DNA of 34,377 nucleotides, from NCBI RefSeq assembly GCF_001180325.1, contig NZ_CVSZ01000042.1, positions 1-34,377 on the forward strand. Reading direction: 5' to 3'. The stretch's first letter is position 1. Each line of letters begins with the position of its first letter. The notes beneath the pieces were generated by a model that saw only the letters and a list, made by a program, of their open reading frames with translations, had not been told where the DNA came from and did not search any database. Positions 1-9,187 of the stretch are shown here, in pieces. A program made the translations under genes and the position numbers. Origin of the DNA: Prochlorococcus marinus. GTDB taxonomy: Bacteria > Cyanobacteriota > Cyanobacteriia > PCC-6307 > Cyanobiaceae.

Positions 1-315
1 AACCCTTTTCATGAGAAAAATAATAAGATTCATCCCGCTGTTTGCTTATTAAGGGTAAAAGACTATTGGAAAGTTGGAGGATGCGAAGAAGATTTAGTTG
101 GTAATTATGGTCAAACTGATCCAATTTTCTGGTATAGAGCAAAAAATAAGCTCAACGTTAACACAAAAAAAGATTTGTATCTTGATTATTTACCTGGTGG
201 TGAATCAAAAATAATCAGAGACAAACATCATAATTCCAAGTTATTTGAAAGAAAGAAAAAAGATAACTCCTGGTCTAATGATTTTATTAGATTTGAATGG
301 GAGAAAGTTTACTAA
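1..315 (+). CDS. C-terminal part of a glycosyltransferase-like protein (partial)
   Basis: An open frame runs from the window edge to a TAA at 313-315, giving 104 residues with no start inside the window. Its first half carries a segment of the form L-R-V-K-D-Y-W-K-V-G-G-C-E-E-D followed by N-Y-G-Q-T-D, which resembles the conserved 'G-G-x-D-E-x-(F/L)-x-G-x-G-x-x-D' segment in the C-terminal acceptor/metal part of family 2 and galactosyltransferase-type glycosyltransferases. The tail is basic and hydrophilic. The stop lies only two bases from the end of convergent lexA, so there is no room for a terminator. The glycosyltransferase assignment rests on that single motif; the N-terminal nucleotide-sugar domain is outside the window. 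Confidence 0.55.
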   Translation, partial: NPFHEKNNKIHPAVCLLRVKDYWKVGGCEEDLVGNYGQTDPIFWYRAKNKLNVNTKKDLYLDYLPGGESKIIRDKHHNSKLFERKKKDNSWSNDFIRFEWEKVY

Positions 316-317
316 AC

Positions 318-935
318 TTAAACTTTTCTCCAAACAGCCAATAATTTTCCTTGAATTTGAATTTGATCTACATCTACCTTAATTGGTTCATAATTTGGAT
401 TTGCAGCTTCTAATATTATTTCAGAACCTTTCCTAAGATAATATTTTAGAGTAGTTCCAGAACCTGGAACTAAAGCACTAACTATTGTTCCATTTTTTAA
501 ATAATTTATATCACTAACTGGTTCCATTAGAACCATATCCCCATCCGCAATGCATGCTTCTATCATTGAATCTCCATTGACTGTTAATGCAAAAACATTA
601 TTTCTTTTTAAGACATCCGAAATATCCAAATTTTCTTGTACGTCAGAATAAGTTTCAATTAAACCTCCAGCTGCAACTGAACCCATAATTGGCACACCTT
701 CTAGAATTTGATCAGCTATTTGCATTGTTCTTGCTTTACCTTCTTGCCATGAGATGTAACCTTTTTCTTGCAAATGTTTTAAGCGACTTTGAATTGGAGC
801 AGGAGATTTTAATCCCATAGCTTGCATCATCTGTCTGATGGATGGGCTATGCTGAAAATCTCTCATATAATCTTTTATCCACCTATAAAGCTCATTTTGA
901 GCATCTGTAAGATTATTATCTGAAGAATTTCTCAT
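318..935 (-). CDS. lexA: LexA repressor (SOS response regulator, S24 self-cleaving)
   Basis: A 205-residue LexA when started at the ATG at 935; a TTG three bases upstream is also possible. Residues about 10-65 form the winged-helix DNA-binding domain. The Ala-Gly self-cleavage site is present (Ala89-Gly90 in G-S-V-A-A-G-G), as are the catalytic Ser123 (N-G-D-S-M) and Lys164 (T-T-L-K-Y-Y). So, unlike some cyanobacterial LexA proteins that have lost these residues, this copy should be cleavable on RecA activation. A LexA-box-like sequence and a -10 element lie just upstream, which suggests autoregulation. It is convergent with the glycosyltransferase fragment and follows argF on the same strand with a spacer of about 58 bases. 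Confidence 0.95.
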   Translation of the reverse strand: MRNSSDNNLTDAQNELYRWIKDYMRDFQHSPSIRQMMQAMGLKSPAPIQSRLKHLQEKGYISWQEGKARTMQIADQILEGVPIMGSVAAGGLIETYSDVQENLDISDVLKRNNVFALTVNGDSMIEACIADGDMVLMEPVSDINYLKNGTIVSALVPGSGTTLKYYLRKGSEIILEAANPNYEPIKVDVDQIQIQGKLLAVWRKV

Positions 936-952
936 CAAAACATATGTAAACT

Positions 953-966
953 AATACATTTGTACC
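953..966 (-). promoter_or_regulatory. Candidate LexA box upstream of lexA
   Basis: Read on the minus strand the site is GGTACAAATGTATT. The cyanobacterial LexA box consensus is RGTACNNNDGTWCB, so this matches except for one base (T for C near the 3' end). It begins 17 bases before the lexA ATG and lies directly downstream of a TATATA -10-like element at 971-976, the position expected for an operator that blocks transcription of lexA itself. No footprint data are available, so binding is inferred. Confidence 0.6.
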
Positions 967-970
967 TCTT

Positions 971-976
971 TATATA
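971..976 (-). promoter_or_regulatory. Candidate -10 element of lexA
   Basis: TATATA on the minus strand, about 36 bases before the lexA ATG and immediately upstream of the LexA-box-like site. In such an AT-rich genome a -10 match alone is weak; the adjacent operator is what makes it worth recording. Confidence 0.35.
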
Positions 977-993
977 TTAAATTGCAAGTATCT

Positions 994-1920
994 TTAAGAA
1001 AGAAGGCAAGACAAAAGTGCTTGTTGAGCATGTAATCTATTTTCTGCTTGTTCAAAGATTCTACTTCTTTTACTTTCAATAACTTCATCAGTTATTTCTT
1101 TAGCTCTATAAGCAGGAAGACAATGAAGAATAATTGCATCTTTATTAGCATTTCCGACTAAATTATTATCAATAGTAAATCCAAGAAAATCTTTATCTTT
1201 CTCTTCTTTTTGATTTTCTTCACCCATAGATGACCAAACATCTGTATATAAAACATTTGCTCCCTTTACTGCAGTAATAGGGTCATTGGTGATTTTTAAT
1301 AAATCCTTATTTTTATATATTTCATATGCTTTTTTTATAATCAAAGAGTTAGGTTCATAACCTTTAGGACAAGCTATTCTAACTTCTACTCCTAATAAAG
1401 CCCCACATAAAATAAGAGAATTTGCGACGTTATTTCCATCGCCTATAAATGTCAACACTACTTCTTTAAAATGATTAAACTCCTCATGAATTGTTAAAAA
1501 ATCAGCTAATGCCTGACATGGATGTTCTAAATCCGTAAGTGCGTTTATAACTGGCTTTGAGGACCACTTGGCATATTCTTCCAAATCTAAATGATCAAAT
1601 GTTCTAACAGCAATAACATCACAATAACTACTTAGAACTCTTGCAGTATCTTTAATTAGCTCGCCTCTTCCTATTTGTGATGTTGTTGGATTGAGGTCAA
1701 TAGTAGTTCCTCCAAGCCTCGACATAGCAACTTGAAAACTTACTCTTGTGCGTGTCGATGACTTATCAAAAATTAACCCTAAAACCTTATTTTTAAGATC
1801 AATGTTTATTTTCTTATTTTTAAAATTTTTTGCAAGTTCTAAAACATGCAAAGCTTCATCAGTTGATAAATCCAAGCTTGATAGAAAATTATTATTAGCA
1901 AGCTTGTTAGGTTTTAACAT
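994..1920 (-). CDS. argF: Ornithine carbamoyltransferase
   Basis: This 308-residue cytosolic enzyme joins carbamoyl phosphate to ornithine to give citrulline in arginine synthesis. The carbamoyl-phosphate site S-T-R-T-R is at residues 55-59. The H-P-C-Q motif, the F-I-G-D-G-N-N-V segment and the C-terminal H-C-L-P-A motif with the active-site cysteine are all intact, and length is typical of the family. The H-C-L-P-A and S-T-R-T-R combination marks an ornithine rather than aspartate carbamoyltransferase. It starts at ATG 1920, 28 bases after the end of ftsH on the same strand, so it may be read partly from the ftsH promoter. Confidence 0.96.
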   Translation of the reverse strand: MLKPNKLANNNFLSSLDLSTDEALHVLELAKNFKNKKINIDLKNKVLGLIFDKSSTRTRVSFQVAMSRLGGTTIDLNPTTSQIGRGELIKDTARVLSSYCDVIAVRTFDHLDLEEYAKWSSKPVINALTDLEHPCQALADFLTIHEEFNHFKEVVLTFIGDGNNVANSLILCGALLGVEVRIACPKGYEPNSLIIKKAYEIYKNKDLLKITNDPITAVKGANVLYTDVWSSMGEENQKEEKDKDFLGFTIDNNLVGNANKDAIILHCLPAYRAKEITDEVIESKRSRIFEQAENRLHAQQALLSCLLS

Positions 1921-1948
1921 GAATAATTCAAGTAATATATAGAGTCAA

Positions 1949-3811
1949 CTATGCAGGCATTTTACTTTCTGCCAAAAGAGTTTTGAGATCTTCACCCTCT
2001 ATAACCTCTTCTTTTAGAATCTTTTGAGAAATCGATTCAAGAAGAGGTAAATTATTTCTCAAAATATTAAGGGCAGTTTCATGCGCATCATCAACTAAAT
2101 CTCTAACTTCTTTATCTATAGCTTGAGCAGTGGCATCACTTACAGATCTTCTTGGATTATTTCCATTACCTAAAAACTGACCTCCACCTTGCTTGTCATA
2201 AGCAAGAGGGCCGAGAATATCACTCATACCAAATGTACCAACCATTTGTTCGGCAATGTCTGTAGCTCTTTGTAAATCATTTGAAGCTCCAGTAGTAATC
2301 TTTCCAAAGACAACTTCTTCAGCAGATCTTCCTCCTAGAAGTGTAGCTATTTGTCCTTTTAGTTCTTCTTTGGAATTCAAGAATCTTTCTTCAGTTGGCA
2401 ATTGTAGAGTATAACCAAGTGCACTCATACCTCTCGGTACAATGGAAATCTTTGCAACTTTTGAACCTCCAGGCATAAGATGACCAACAATTGCATGACC
2501 AACTTCGTGATAAGCAACAACTTTCTTTTCATCATCTTGGAGAACTCTACTTTTCTTCTCAAGACCAGCGACTACTCTTTCAATCGCTTCACTTAAATCT
2601 TGTTGCTCTACACTTTTTCTTTTGGCTCTAGCTGCAAGTAAAGCCGCTTCATTTACCATGTTAGCTAAATCAGCTCCAGCGAATCCACTTGTAGCTTGGG
2701 CAATTGAGTCTAAATCTATTGAATCTGCAAGTTTTACTTTTTTTGTATAAATCTCTAATATGGTTTTTCTTCCAGATAAATCTGGTCTATCGACTAAAAC
2801 TTGTCTGTCAAACCTTCCTGGTCTTAGAAGTGCCGCATCAAGAACTTCTGGCTGGTTAGTAGCAGCAAGAACTATAACTGGCTTATCAGCTGAAGCAAAA
2901 CCATCCATTTCAGTTAGCAACTGATTTAAAGTTTGTTCTCTTTCGTCATTTCCACCAACTACTCCCATAGATCCAGAACGGCTTTTACCTATAGCATCTA
3001 ATTCGTCAATAAAAATAATGCAAGGAGCTTTTTTCTTTGCTTGTTCAAACAAATCCCTAACTCTTGCGGCACCTGCACCTACAAAAAGCTCAACAAATTC
3101 AGAACCTGAAATAATGAAGAAAGGGACTTCTGCTTCACCAGCTACAGCCTTTGAAAGAAGAGTTTTTCCTGTTCCTGGAGGTCCTACAAGAAGTACGCCC
3201 TTAGGTATTCGTGCTCCAATATCAGTATATCTTTCTGGTTTTTTTAAAAAATCAACTATCTCTGTTAATTCATCCTTAGCTTCATCAACTCCTGCAACAT
3301 CAGCAAATGTTACCTTTGATTCATCATCTGGTACATAAACTTTAGCTTTGCTTTTAGTAAAACTTAGAGCTCCCTGAGCACCTCCGCCACCCATACTTCT
3401 TCTAGCAAAAAATTGTAAGACGAGGATAAAAATCAAGGGAGGTACTACCCAGCTCAATATAGTTGAGAAGAAATTAGGTTTCTTTGGAGGAGCAGCAGCG
3501 AATTCCACCCCTTTACTTTCTAACCTTTGGGGCAGATCCATATCAAAAATTGGGGTTGTTGCTAAAACCGAAGGTGCTCCTTCTTCAGCTCCATTTAACT
3601 CATATCTGATTTGTTCTTGGGTAATATATGCTCTCTTTACCTCTCCATCATTAACCTGATCTATAAATAAAGAGTAAGGTACCCTAGGGATTTGCATATT
3701 TTGATTAGGGAAAAGGCTACTAAATAAAAGTAGTGCTCCAACTCCTATTAATATGATATTAACAATTCCAAATCTTCTATTAGGTTGATTATCGTCTTGT
3801 CTTATTGGCAT
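1949..3811 (-). CDS. ftsH: ATP-dependent zinc metalloprotease FtsH
   Basis: A membrane-anchored AAA+ protease that extracts and degrades membrane proteins; in cyanobacteria FtsH complexes also serve photosystem II repair. I chose the ATG at 3811 (620 residues) over the TTG at 3823. Two membrane segments are visible (about residues 16-33 and 118-136) flanking a periplasmic/lumenal loop. Then come Walker A (G-P-P-G-T-G-K-T, about 210-217), Walker B ([10 protein letters not shown]), the second region of homology (R-P-G-R-F-D-R) and the zinc motif H-E-V-G-H at about 435-439. All key residues are present. Which of the several cyanobacterial FtsH paralogues this is cannot be fixed here. It has its own -10 candidate upstream. 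Confidence 0.96.
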   Translation of the reverse strand: MPIRQDDNQPNRRFGIVNIILIGVGALLLFSSLFPNQNMQIPRVPYSLFIDQVNDGEVKRAYITQEQIRYELNGAEEGAPSVLATTPIFDMDLPQRLESKGVEFAAAPPKKPNFFSTILSWVVPPLIFILVLQFFARRSMGGGGAQGALSFTKSKAKVYVPDDESKVTFADVAGVDEAKDELTEIVDFLKKPERYTDIGARIPKGVLLVGPPGTGKTLLSKAVAGEAEVPFFIISGSEFVELFVGAGAARVRDLFEQAKKKAPCIIFIDELDAIGKSRSGSMGVVGGNDEREQTLNQLLTEMDGFASADKPVIVLAATNQPEVLDAALLRPGRFDRQVLVDRPDLSGRKTILEIYTKKVKLADSIDLDSIAQATSGFAGADLANMVNEAALLAARAKRKSVEQQDLSEAIERVVAGLEKKSRVLQDDEKKVVAYHEVGHAIVGHLMPGGSKVAKISIVPRGMSALGYTLQLPTEERFLNSKEELKGQIATLLGGRSAEEVVFGKITTGASNDLQRATDIAEQMVGTFGMSDILGPLAYDKQGGGQFLGNGNNPRRSVSDATAQAIDKEVRDLVDDAHETALNILRNNLPLLESISQKILKEEVIEGEDLKTLLAESKMPA

Positions 3812-3833
3812 AGTTGATGGCAAACTTGAACTT

Positions 3834-3839
3834 ATTATA
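3834..3839 (-). promoter_or_regulatory. Candidate -10 element of ftsH
   Basis: A perfect TATAAT on the minus strand ends 22 bases before the ftsH ATG at 3811, which would give a leader of roughly 15 bases. It lies in a spacer of just over 100 bases between ribD and ftsH, the longest gap in this minus-strand series. No good -35 box is visible, which is common in marine cyanobacterial promoters. Confidence 0.45.
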
Positions 3840-3886
3840 AACTAAACCAATAGTTTCCGTATCTGTATTGTTTTTTTTGGGTAAGA

Positions 3887-3896
3887 ACCGTACGGT
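3887..3896. other. GC-containing palindrome in the ribD-ftsH spacer
   Basis: ACCGTACGGT is its own reverse complement over ten bases and stands out from the surrounding AT-rich spacer. It lies 76-85 bases upstream of the ftsH ATG, about 50 bases upstream of the TATAAT candidate, where an activator site would be expected. No known regulator consensus was recognised. Confidence 0.3.
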
Positions 3897-3924
3897 ATTT
3901 TGACGCATAAAAATTAGTAAAAAA

Positions 3925-5019
3925 TTAATTTTTGAATAAACTCTTAACGCATATATCATCACCAATCAAACTAAGCTGGGATTTGTTTAATTTAATAATT
4001 TCATGCATTTCTCCAAACTCAAAATCCCCAAGGGGATTCATACTATTTTCTCCGCCTAAAATTTTTGGAGCAATAAAAGTTATAATTTCCTGAATACAAT
4101 TAGATTTAATAGCAGAAGTAGCCAATCGAGGACCACATTCCCACAAAACATTATTACATCCCCTTTTAGCAAGTATTTTTGAAATTAATTCTGGATTATC
4201 AGATGATACCTTTTCAACTTCAACAGACTTTGGAATCCTAGTGAGGTAGTTTTCATTTGCTGTGGAGGAATCATAAATAACTAACGTTTTTGCCTTATTA
4301 CAATCCCAAAGATTAGATTTTATTGGCAGGTCTAAACTTTTTGTAAACACAACCCGCAAAGGCTCAGGATTTTTTAAACCTCTAGTAGTTAAGAGGGGAT
4401 TATCTCTCCTTAATGTGTTTCCACCAATGATTATTGCATCAAATTCTGCTCTAAAAGAATGTACTAATGCCCTTGATTCTTCATTAGTAATCCATTTACT
4501 TTTTCCATTTTTTAAAGCTATTCTTCCATCAATACTCATTGCCCATTTAAAAACACCAAATGCCTTTTTAGTAGTATTCCTATGAATGAAAGCCTTATTT
4601 AAATCTAAGGATTCTTTTTTACATAATCCTAAGTGAACTTGTATTCCAGCTTCTTCTAGCTTCTTGATACCTTTACCAGCGACTCTTACATCAGGGTCTT
4701 CAATAGATATATAAGCCCTTTTTATCCCAGAGGATATCACCTTATCTACACATGGAGGTGTTCTACCCTGGTGGCAACAAGGTTCAAGATTTACATAAAT
4801 TGACCCACCTTTAGCATCTTTTTTTAAATTATTAAAAGCCATTGCCTCTGCATGAGGCATTCCTGCCTTGAAATGAAACCCTTCTGAAATAAGTTTTCCA
4901 CTCTTATCAAGTATCACTGCTCCCACCCTTGGGTTTGGACTCGTTGTATTTTTGCCTAAAGAAGCCAAAAAAATTGCCCTTTTCATCCATTTTGTATGGC
5001 TTACATTTTTCTCAGTCAT
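3925..5019 (-). CDS. ribD: Bifunctional riboflavin biosynthesis deaminase/reductase RibD
   Basis: Catalyses two successive riboflavin steps: deamination of diaminohydroxyphosphoribosylaminopyrimidine, then NADPH reduction of the ribosyl side chain. The N-terminal cytidine-deaminase-like domain (about residues 8-140) has the zinc ligands in H-A-E-A and in P-C-C-H-Q-G-R-T-P-P-C. The C-terminal reductase domain (about 150-360) contains D-G-R-I and the I-I-G-G-N-T-L-R-R-D-N-P-L-L segment. I chose ATG 5019 (364 residues) rather than the TTG six bases upstream; a GGAG directly abuts this ATG and is too close to be a good ribosome site, so the TTG cannot be excluded. DUF3122 lies just upstream on the same strand. 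Confidence 0.95.
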   Translation of the reverse strand: MTEKNVSHTKWMKRAIFLASLGKNTTSPNPRVGAVILDKSGKLISEGFHFKAGMPHAEAMAFNNLKKDAKGGSIYVNLEPCCHQGRTPPCVDKVISSGIKRAYISIEDPDVRVAGKGIKKLEEAGIQVHLGLCKKESLDLNKAFIHRNTTKKAFGVFKWAMSIDGRIALKNGKSKWITNEESRALVHSFRAEFDAIIIGGNTLRRDNPLLTTRGLKNPEPLRVVFTKSLDLPIKSNLWDCNKAKTLVIYDSSTANENYLTRIPKSVEVEKVSSDNPELISKILAKRGCNNVLWECGPRLATSAIKSNCIQEIITFIAPKILGGENSMNPLGDFEFGEMHEIIKLNKSQLSLIGDDICVKSLFKN

Positions 5020-5034
5020 CTCCAAAAATCAAAT

Positions 5035-5535
5035 TCAGTTTATTGATCTCCACTCTTTAACAACAAAAGGAGGAACAGGTAACTCAGAAAAAACTCCCGA
5101 CAAAGATAATCTTAATGGTCTATTTTTATCTAAATTTTTAATCAATTCATCAAGATCGAATTCTGCTGCAGCTTGTCTTCCATCATTTGCTAATTCAACA
5201 TTAAGTAATGTTTTATCATCTAAAAGCCACTGTTTTCTGCCTGATTCAACCCTCAAGTCAGTGGGATGATCTATCCTAAGATTTCCTGGATATCCTATTA
5301 CTCTCAAGATCAATTTATCTTCAAAAAGAGGTGATTTATAAGCTACTAATTGCCAAGTTTCAAAGTCCAAATCTCTTAAAAACTCACTGCTGGCATTTAT
5401 AAATTCCCCATTTATTTCTGTTTCTGCAACTTCCGCGGATACTTTTAATGGGTTAAAAATAAAAGATAGTAGTAAAAATAAAGGTAATATTTTTTTTAAA
5501 AAAATATTTTTATTTGATTTTGTAATTTTCTTCAT
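5035..5535 (-). CDS. DUF3122 family protein, exported or membrane-anchored (cyanobacterial)
   Basis: A 166-residue protein with a clear N-terminal signal: lysines, then a hydrophobic stretch (about residues 16-28) and a cleavage-like S-A-E near residue 35. The mature part contains R-D-L-D-x-x-T-W-Q, R-V-I-G-Y-P-G and ends with P-V-P-P-F-V-V-K-E-W-R-S, a pattern I recognise as DUF3122, a family restricted largely to cyanobacteria with no assigned function. It probably acts in the lumen or periplasm. Its start overlaps the end of the preceding small gene by 26 bases and its stop lies about 15 bases before ribD, so these three are probably cotranscribed. Confidence 0.75.
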   Translation of the reverse strand: MKKITKSNKNIFLKKILPLFLLLSFIFNPLKVSAEVAETEINGEFINASSEFLRDLDFETWQLVAYKSPLFEDKLILRVIGYPGNLRIDHPTDLRVESGRKQWLLDDKTLLNVELANDGRQAAAEFDLDELIKNLDKNRPLRLSLSGVFSELPVPPFVVKEWRSIN

Positions 5536-5791
5536 TTTCAGAATCCATCAGGGCGTCAAGGGTAACAGCTGTTCTTACAATAGCTTGATATCTTTTGATT
5601 ATTTTACGATTTTTTTCTATAACTCGAGATAAATTCAAAGTGTCTTTTTCGGAATAGCTAGATGTTAAATCGTTAGAATCTTCTTCAATAAACTCAAATT
5701 CACTGTCTTTATTTATTAGAGTTAATAATAAATCATGTAATCTCTTTCTTCTTTCAGACAATTGATTTATTATGAAAGCTCGAACAATCAT
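5510..5791 (-). CDS. Small conserved-type protein of unknown function
   Basis: An ATG at 5791 gives 93 residues (a TTG at 5815 would add eight). The protein is charged and mostly helical in appearance, with R-R-K-R-L-H-D-L-L-L near the start, an acidic serine-rich middle and a second helix containing I-I-K-R-Y-Q-A-I-V-R-T-A-V-T-L-D-A-L. There is no signal peptide and no motif I recognise. It overlaps the start of the DUF3122 gene by 26 bases, which supports a translated gene through translational coupling. Function is unknown. Confidence 0.6.
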   Translation of the reverse strand: MIVRAFIINQLSERRKRLHDLLLTLINKDSEFEFIEEDSNDLTSSYSEKDTLNLSRVIEKNRKIIKRYQAIVRTAVTLDALMDSENEENYKIK

Positions 5792-5844
5792 AAGATAATT
5801 TAATAAAACATTCAAATAGATAAGTTTCTTTTAATTAAATATTC

Positions 5845-7119
5845 ATGACTGAAAAAAAAAGAAAAATTCATGTATTAGGAATTAATTCTTATAAATTTGA
5901 GGATCTATCTTTCAAATTACAAAATCTATTTTTAGAAACAGAAAACATTGCAGTTCCAGATTCATATATTGAAGAAATTAAATCATGGTGCGAAAGAGAT
6001 TTAGAAAAAAAGAAATCATTTTTTCCGAGTAAAAGTAATAATGAACTTCTTAACTGGCTTAAATCTCAAAAAACTGATGTTATTTTAATTTCGAGGGGAG
6101 ATCCACTTTGGTTTGGAATTGGGAGAATATTACTAGAAAATTTTTCAAAAGATGAATTAAGTTTCTTCCCTTCAAATACTTGTATTCAATTAGCTTTTAG
6201 TAAGTTAAAGATCCCATGGCAAGATACTGTTAATGTGAGTATTCACGGCAGAGATTCGACTAAGTTAGTTGAGGCTCTTAAAGCAAGACCTTCAAATTTG
6301 GCCGTCATTACAGATTCAAATAACAAAAGCTTAGAAATAATCAAAAAAAACTTATCAGAATTAAATCTTATTGAATGCTATGATTTCTGGCTCTGTGAAG
6401 AGATAGGTTTTGATGATGAGAACATAAGGAAATTAAATCTTAAAGAGTCATTACCCTCAGATATATCGAGTTTGAACATTGTTGTTCTTACAAAAACTAA
6501 GAAAAGTTACTCAAATAGCAATCTCCCTGTTTTCGGAATAAGTGACCATATTTTTAAAACTTTTGATGATAGACCAAATCTATTAACTAAAAGGGAGGTT
6601 CGTGTTCAAATCTTAGCTGATTTAGAACTTCCGAAAAATGGTGTCATTTGGGATATTGGAGCAGGTTGTGGATCAATTGGTTTAGAGGCATTAAAGTTAA
6701 GGCCTAATTTAGACTTGTTTTGTATCGATAAAAGGATTGGATCAAGAGCATTAATACTAGAAAACTCAAAAAGGCTTGGAGTAAAACCAAAATTGATTTT
6801 TGAGGAAGACATAATTAAAACCTTGAACTCGAGGAATTTAAGTTCTCTTGAAAAACCTAATAGATTAGTAATTGGAGGATGTGATAAAAAAACTAAGCTT
6901 CAAATTATTAAAAGCTTGGCTAAGGGCATGAGAATTGGAGATATCGTAGTAATCCCAATAATTGATATTCAAACTATCAAAGAGTTGAAAGAGGAATTAG
7001 AAGATAAAAATTTCAAAACAAATTTAAATTTAATTCAGACCTTTAAAAGCTTAAGTATTGCTGAGGGAATGAGATTAGAACCAAATAATCCTGTTTTTAT
7101 ATTAAAAGGGAAAAAATAA
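5845..7119 (+). CDS. cobL: Precorrin-6Y C5,15-methyltransferase (decarboxylating), CbiE-CbiT type
   Basis: This 424-residue protein methylates precorrin-6Y at C5 and C15 and decarboxylates the C12 acetate in cobalamin synthesis. The N-terminal half (about 1-210) is the CbiE-like tetrapyrrole methylase, with the S-R-G-D-P-L-W-F-G-I-G motif. The C-terminal half (about 235-415) is the CbiT-like S-adenosylmethionine domain, with W-D-I-G-A-G-C-G-S-I-G-L-E as motif I. Length and order match CobL fusions. ATG start at 5845. It is a lone plus-strand gene here, divergent from the small gene before it and ending 13 bases from convergent nadK. Confidence 0.93.
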   Translation: MTEKKRKIHVLGINSYKFEDLSFKLQNLFLETENIAVPDSYIEEIKSWCERDLEKKKSFFPSKSNNELLNWLKSQKTDVILISRGDPLWFGIGRILLENFSKDELSFFPSNTCIQLAFSKLKIPWQDTVNVSIHGRDSTKLVEALKARPSNLAVITDSNNKSLEIIKKNLSELNLIECYDFWLCEEIGFDDENIRKLNLKESLPSDISSLNIVVLTKTKKSYSNSNLPVFGISDHIFKTFDDRPNLLTKREVRVQILADLELPKNGVIWDIGAGCGSIGLEALKLRPNLDLFCIDKRIGSRALILENSKRLGVKPKLIFEEDIIKTLNSRNLSSLEKPNRLVIGGCDKKTKLQIIKSLAKGMRIGDIVVIPIIDIQTIKELKEELEDKNFKTNLNLIQTFKSLSIAEGMRLEPNNPVFILKGKK

Positions 7120-7132
7120 ATTTACATAATTA

Positions 7133-8041
7133 TTATTTATTAGGTTTAGCTACATGGGGCAAACCCCAACCCAGTTTATTTCTTAAAACTTGGAAAAATT
7201 CATGATCTTCAAGTCTAATAAACTTTACTGAGTGTTTACTTTTTCGTATTAAAACTCTATCTTCAGGCCAAACATAACAGCCAGCATTTCCGTCAACAAC
7301 CATTACCAGCCTTTCAGGAGTTGCAGGGAAAACAGTTACTGGCTCTGAATCATTAAAAACCAATGCCCTAGATGCCAATGAATGTGGAGCAATTGGAGTT
7401 AATTGCACGACTGGGCAATCAGGTGTAATAACTGGTCCTCCAGCACTTAATGAATATGCAGTAGAGCCAGTTGGGGTAGATAAAATCACTCCATCAGCTG
7501 AGATATCCACTGGAGCATGTCTACCTATAGAAATCTCAAAATGACACATACTTGTCAGAGGTTCTCTATGAAGAGCCATCTCATTAAGACAGAGTGACTC
7601 CCATCTCCTCTGATCATTCCTCATTACACTAATAATAAAACAAGTTCTTTCTTCAATATCCCAATTTCCAGCAATGATTTTATCTATTGCTTCGTCAAGA
7701 TTTGATAAATAAGCTTCCGCAAGAAAACCTAAATGACCAGTATTTATTGTAAGAATTGGAATTTTAGCAGGTGCTGTTTGCCTTGCTGCAGAAAGCACGG
7801 TTCCATCACCGCCAAGGACAATTGCAAATTCCATTGAAGAGTCAAAACCATCGGGAACACAGTTTGTATATCCCAAAGGACGGACATGTTGATCAGGATT
7901 AGCAAATCCAACCATTCCACCAGAGCTACTAACCCTTACAACTTCAAAACTGGATTTTTCCAATTTTTTCTCAACTGAAATTGCAGTTTGAACTGCAAGT
8001 TCTTTCCCATCATTAACTATTAGCCCTGCTTTACGTACCAA
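7133..8041 (-). CDS. nadK: NAD kinase
   Basis: Phosphorylates NAD to NADP in the cytosol. The diagnostic G-G-D-G-T motif is at about residues 76-80, followed by N-T-G-H-L-G-F-L and the glycine/serine-rich [14 protein letters not shown] motif. At 302 residues it is typical of cyanobacterial NAD kinases. The start must be non-ATG: only TTG at 8041 precedes the conserved K-A-G-L-I-V-N-D-G segment, and no ATG or GTG lies in frame just upstream. It is convergent with cobL. Confidence 0.94.
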   Translation of the reverse strand: MVRKAGLIVNDGKELAVQTAISVEKKLEKSSFEVVRVSSSGGMVGFANPDQHVRPLGYTNCVPDGFDSSMEFAIVLGGDGTVLSAARQTAPAKIPILTINTGHLGFLAEAYLSNLDEAIDKIIAGNWDIEERTCFIISVMRNDQRRWESLCLNEMALHREPLTSMCHFEISIGRHAPVDISADGVILSTPTGSTAYSLSAGGPVITPDCPVVQLTPIAPHSLASRALVFNDSEPVTVFPATPERLVMVVDGNAGCYVWPEDRVLIRKSKHSVKFIRLEDHEFFQVLRNKLGWGLPHVAKPNK

Positions 8042-8111
8042 ACAAAAAATTGAAACTATGAATATCTTAAACTAATTTGCTGGACAATCCTAATTTAAAA
8101 TTTCAATTTTA

Positions 8112-9119
8112 TTAGAACTGTTCTAAGAATCTAAGATCATTTGTATAAAATTTTCTGATATCGTCAATCTGATGTCTAACCATACAAAATCTTTCAACTC
8201 CCAAGCCAGCCGCGAATCCGGTCCATTTCTCAGAGTCTATTCCTAATTTTTCTAAGACCTTCGGATCTACCATTCCGCATCCCATTACTTCCAACCATTT
8301 ACCTTTCCATTGAACATCTACTTCTGCTGAAGGTTCAGTAAATGGGAAATAACTAGCTCTAAATCTTACAGGAATATCTCCAAAAAAGGTCTTTAAAAAT
8401 GTAAGAACTGTTCCTCTTAAATGACTAAAATTAATATCTTGATCGATACATAAAACCTCAACCTGGTTAAATACTGGGGAATGAGTAGCATCTACAGCAT
8501 CTCTCCTATACACTCTCCCAGGAGCAATAATTCGTACTGGGGGAGGATTTTTCTCTAAATATCTTATCTGAACAGGAGAAGTATGGGTCCTTAAAAGTCG
8601 ATTTTCATCTAAGTAGAAAGTATCCTGCATATCTCTTGCGGGATGATTTTTGGGTATATTGAGAGACTCAAAATTATAAAAATCAGTTTCTATTTCAGGC
8701 CCACTCTCAACTGAGTATCCTAAACCGCAAAAAATATCTATTATTTCATCTTGAGTTGAAATTAAAGGATGTTTATTCCCAGGGGGTGTTCCAATTGAAG
8801 GGATAGTTACATCAATTTTTTCTTTTTTGATCTTTTTGTTTAAGGCTTCACTATTTAGTTGATTTTTTCTTTCAGTTATTAATTCCTGCAAATTTATTTT
8901 TATTAAATTTGCCTTCTGTCCAACAACTGGTCTATCAGTAGCGGATAATTGACCCATTGTTTTCAAGATAATTGATAAATCACCCTTTTTCCCTAGCAAG
9001 GAAACTCTTAATTGATCCAGTTCTTCATGAGTGCTAGCATTACTTATATTATTTTTTGCTGTTAGAGAAAGATTATTTAGTTTTTCCTCAATTTGACTTA
9101 ATGATTCAATCTGACTCAC
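8112..9119 (-). CDS. pheS: Phenylalanine-tRNA ligase alpha subunit
   Basis: Alpha subunit of the class II phenylalanyl-tRNA synthetase, 335 residues. An N-terminal coiled-coil tRNA-binding arm (about 1-95) precedes the catalytic core, which has the H-P-L-I segment, motif 2 ([16 protein letters not shown]) and motif 3 (G-L-G-V-E-R-F-C-M). The start is GTG at 9119; there is no ATG between it and an upstream in-frame stop. pheT, which makes the beta subunit, is not adjacent. Transcribed divergently from surE. Confidence 0.95.
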   Translation of the reverse strand: MSQIESLSQIEEKLNNLSLTAKNNISNASTHEELDQLRVSLLGKKGDLSIILKTMGQLSATDRPVVGQKANLIKINLQELITERKNQLNSEALNKKIKKEKIDVTIPSIGTPPGNKHPLISTQDEIIDIFCGLGYSVESGPEIETDFYNFESLNIPKNHPARDMQDTFYLDENRLLRTHTSPVQIRYLEKNPPPVRIIAPGRVYRRDAVDATHSPVFNQVEVLCIDQDINFSHLRGTVLTFLKTFFGDIPVRFRASYFPFTEPSAEVDVQWKGKWLEVMGCGMVDPKVLEKLGIDSEKWTGFAAGLGVERFCMVRHQIDDIRKFYTNDLRFLEQF

Positions 9120-9187
9120 TGATATAGTAAAAATAAGTATTTCTTTATCTTACTTAAATATCGTCCATAAATAAAATTTATTGATTA

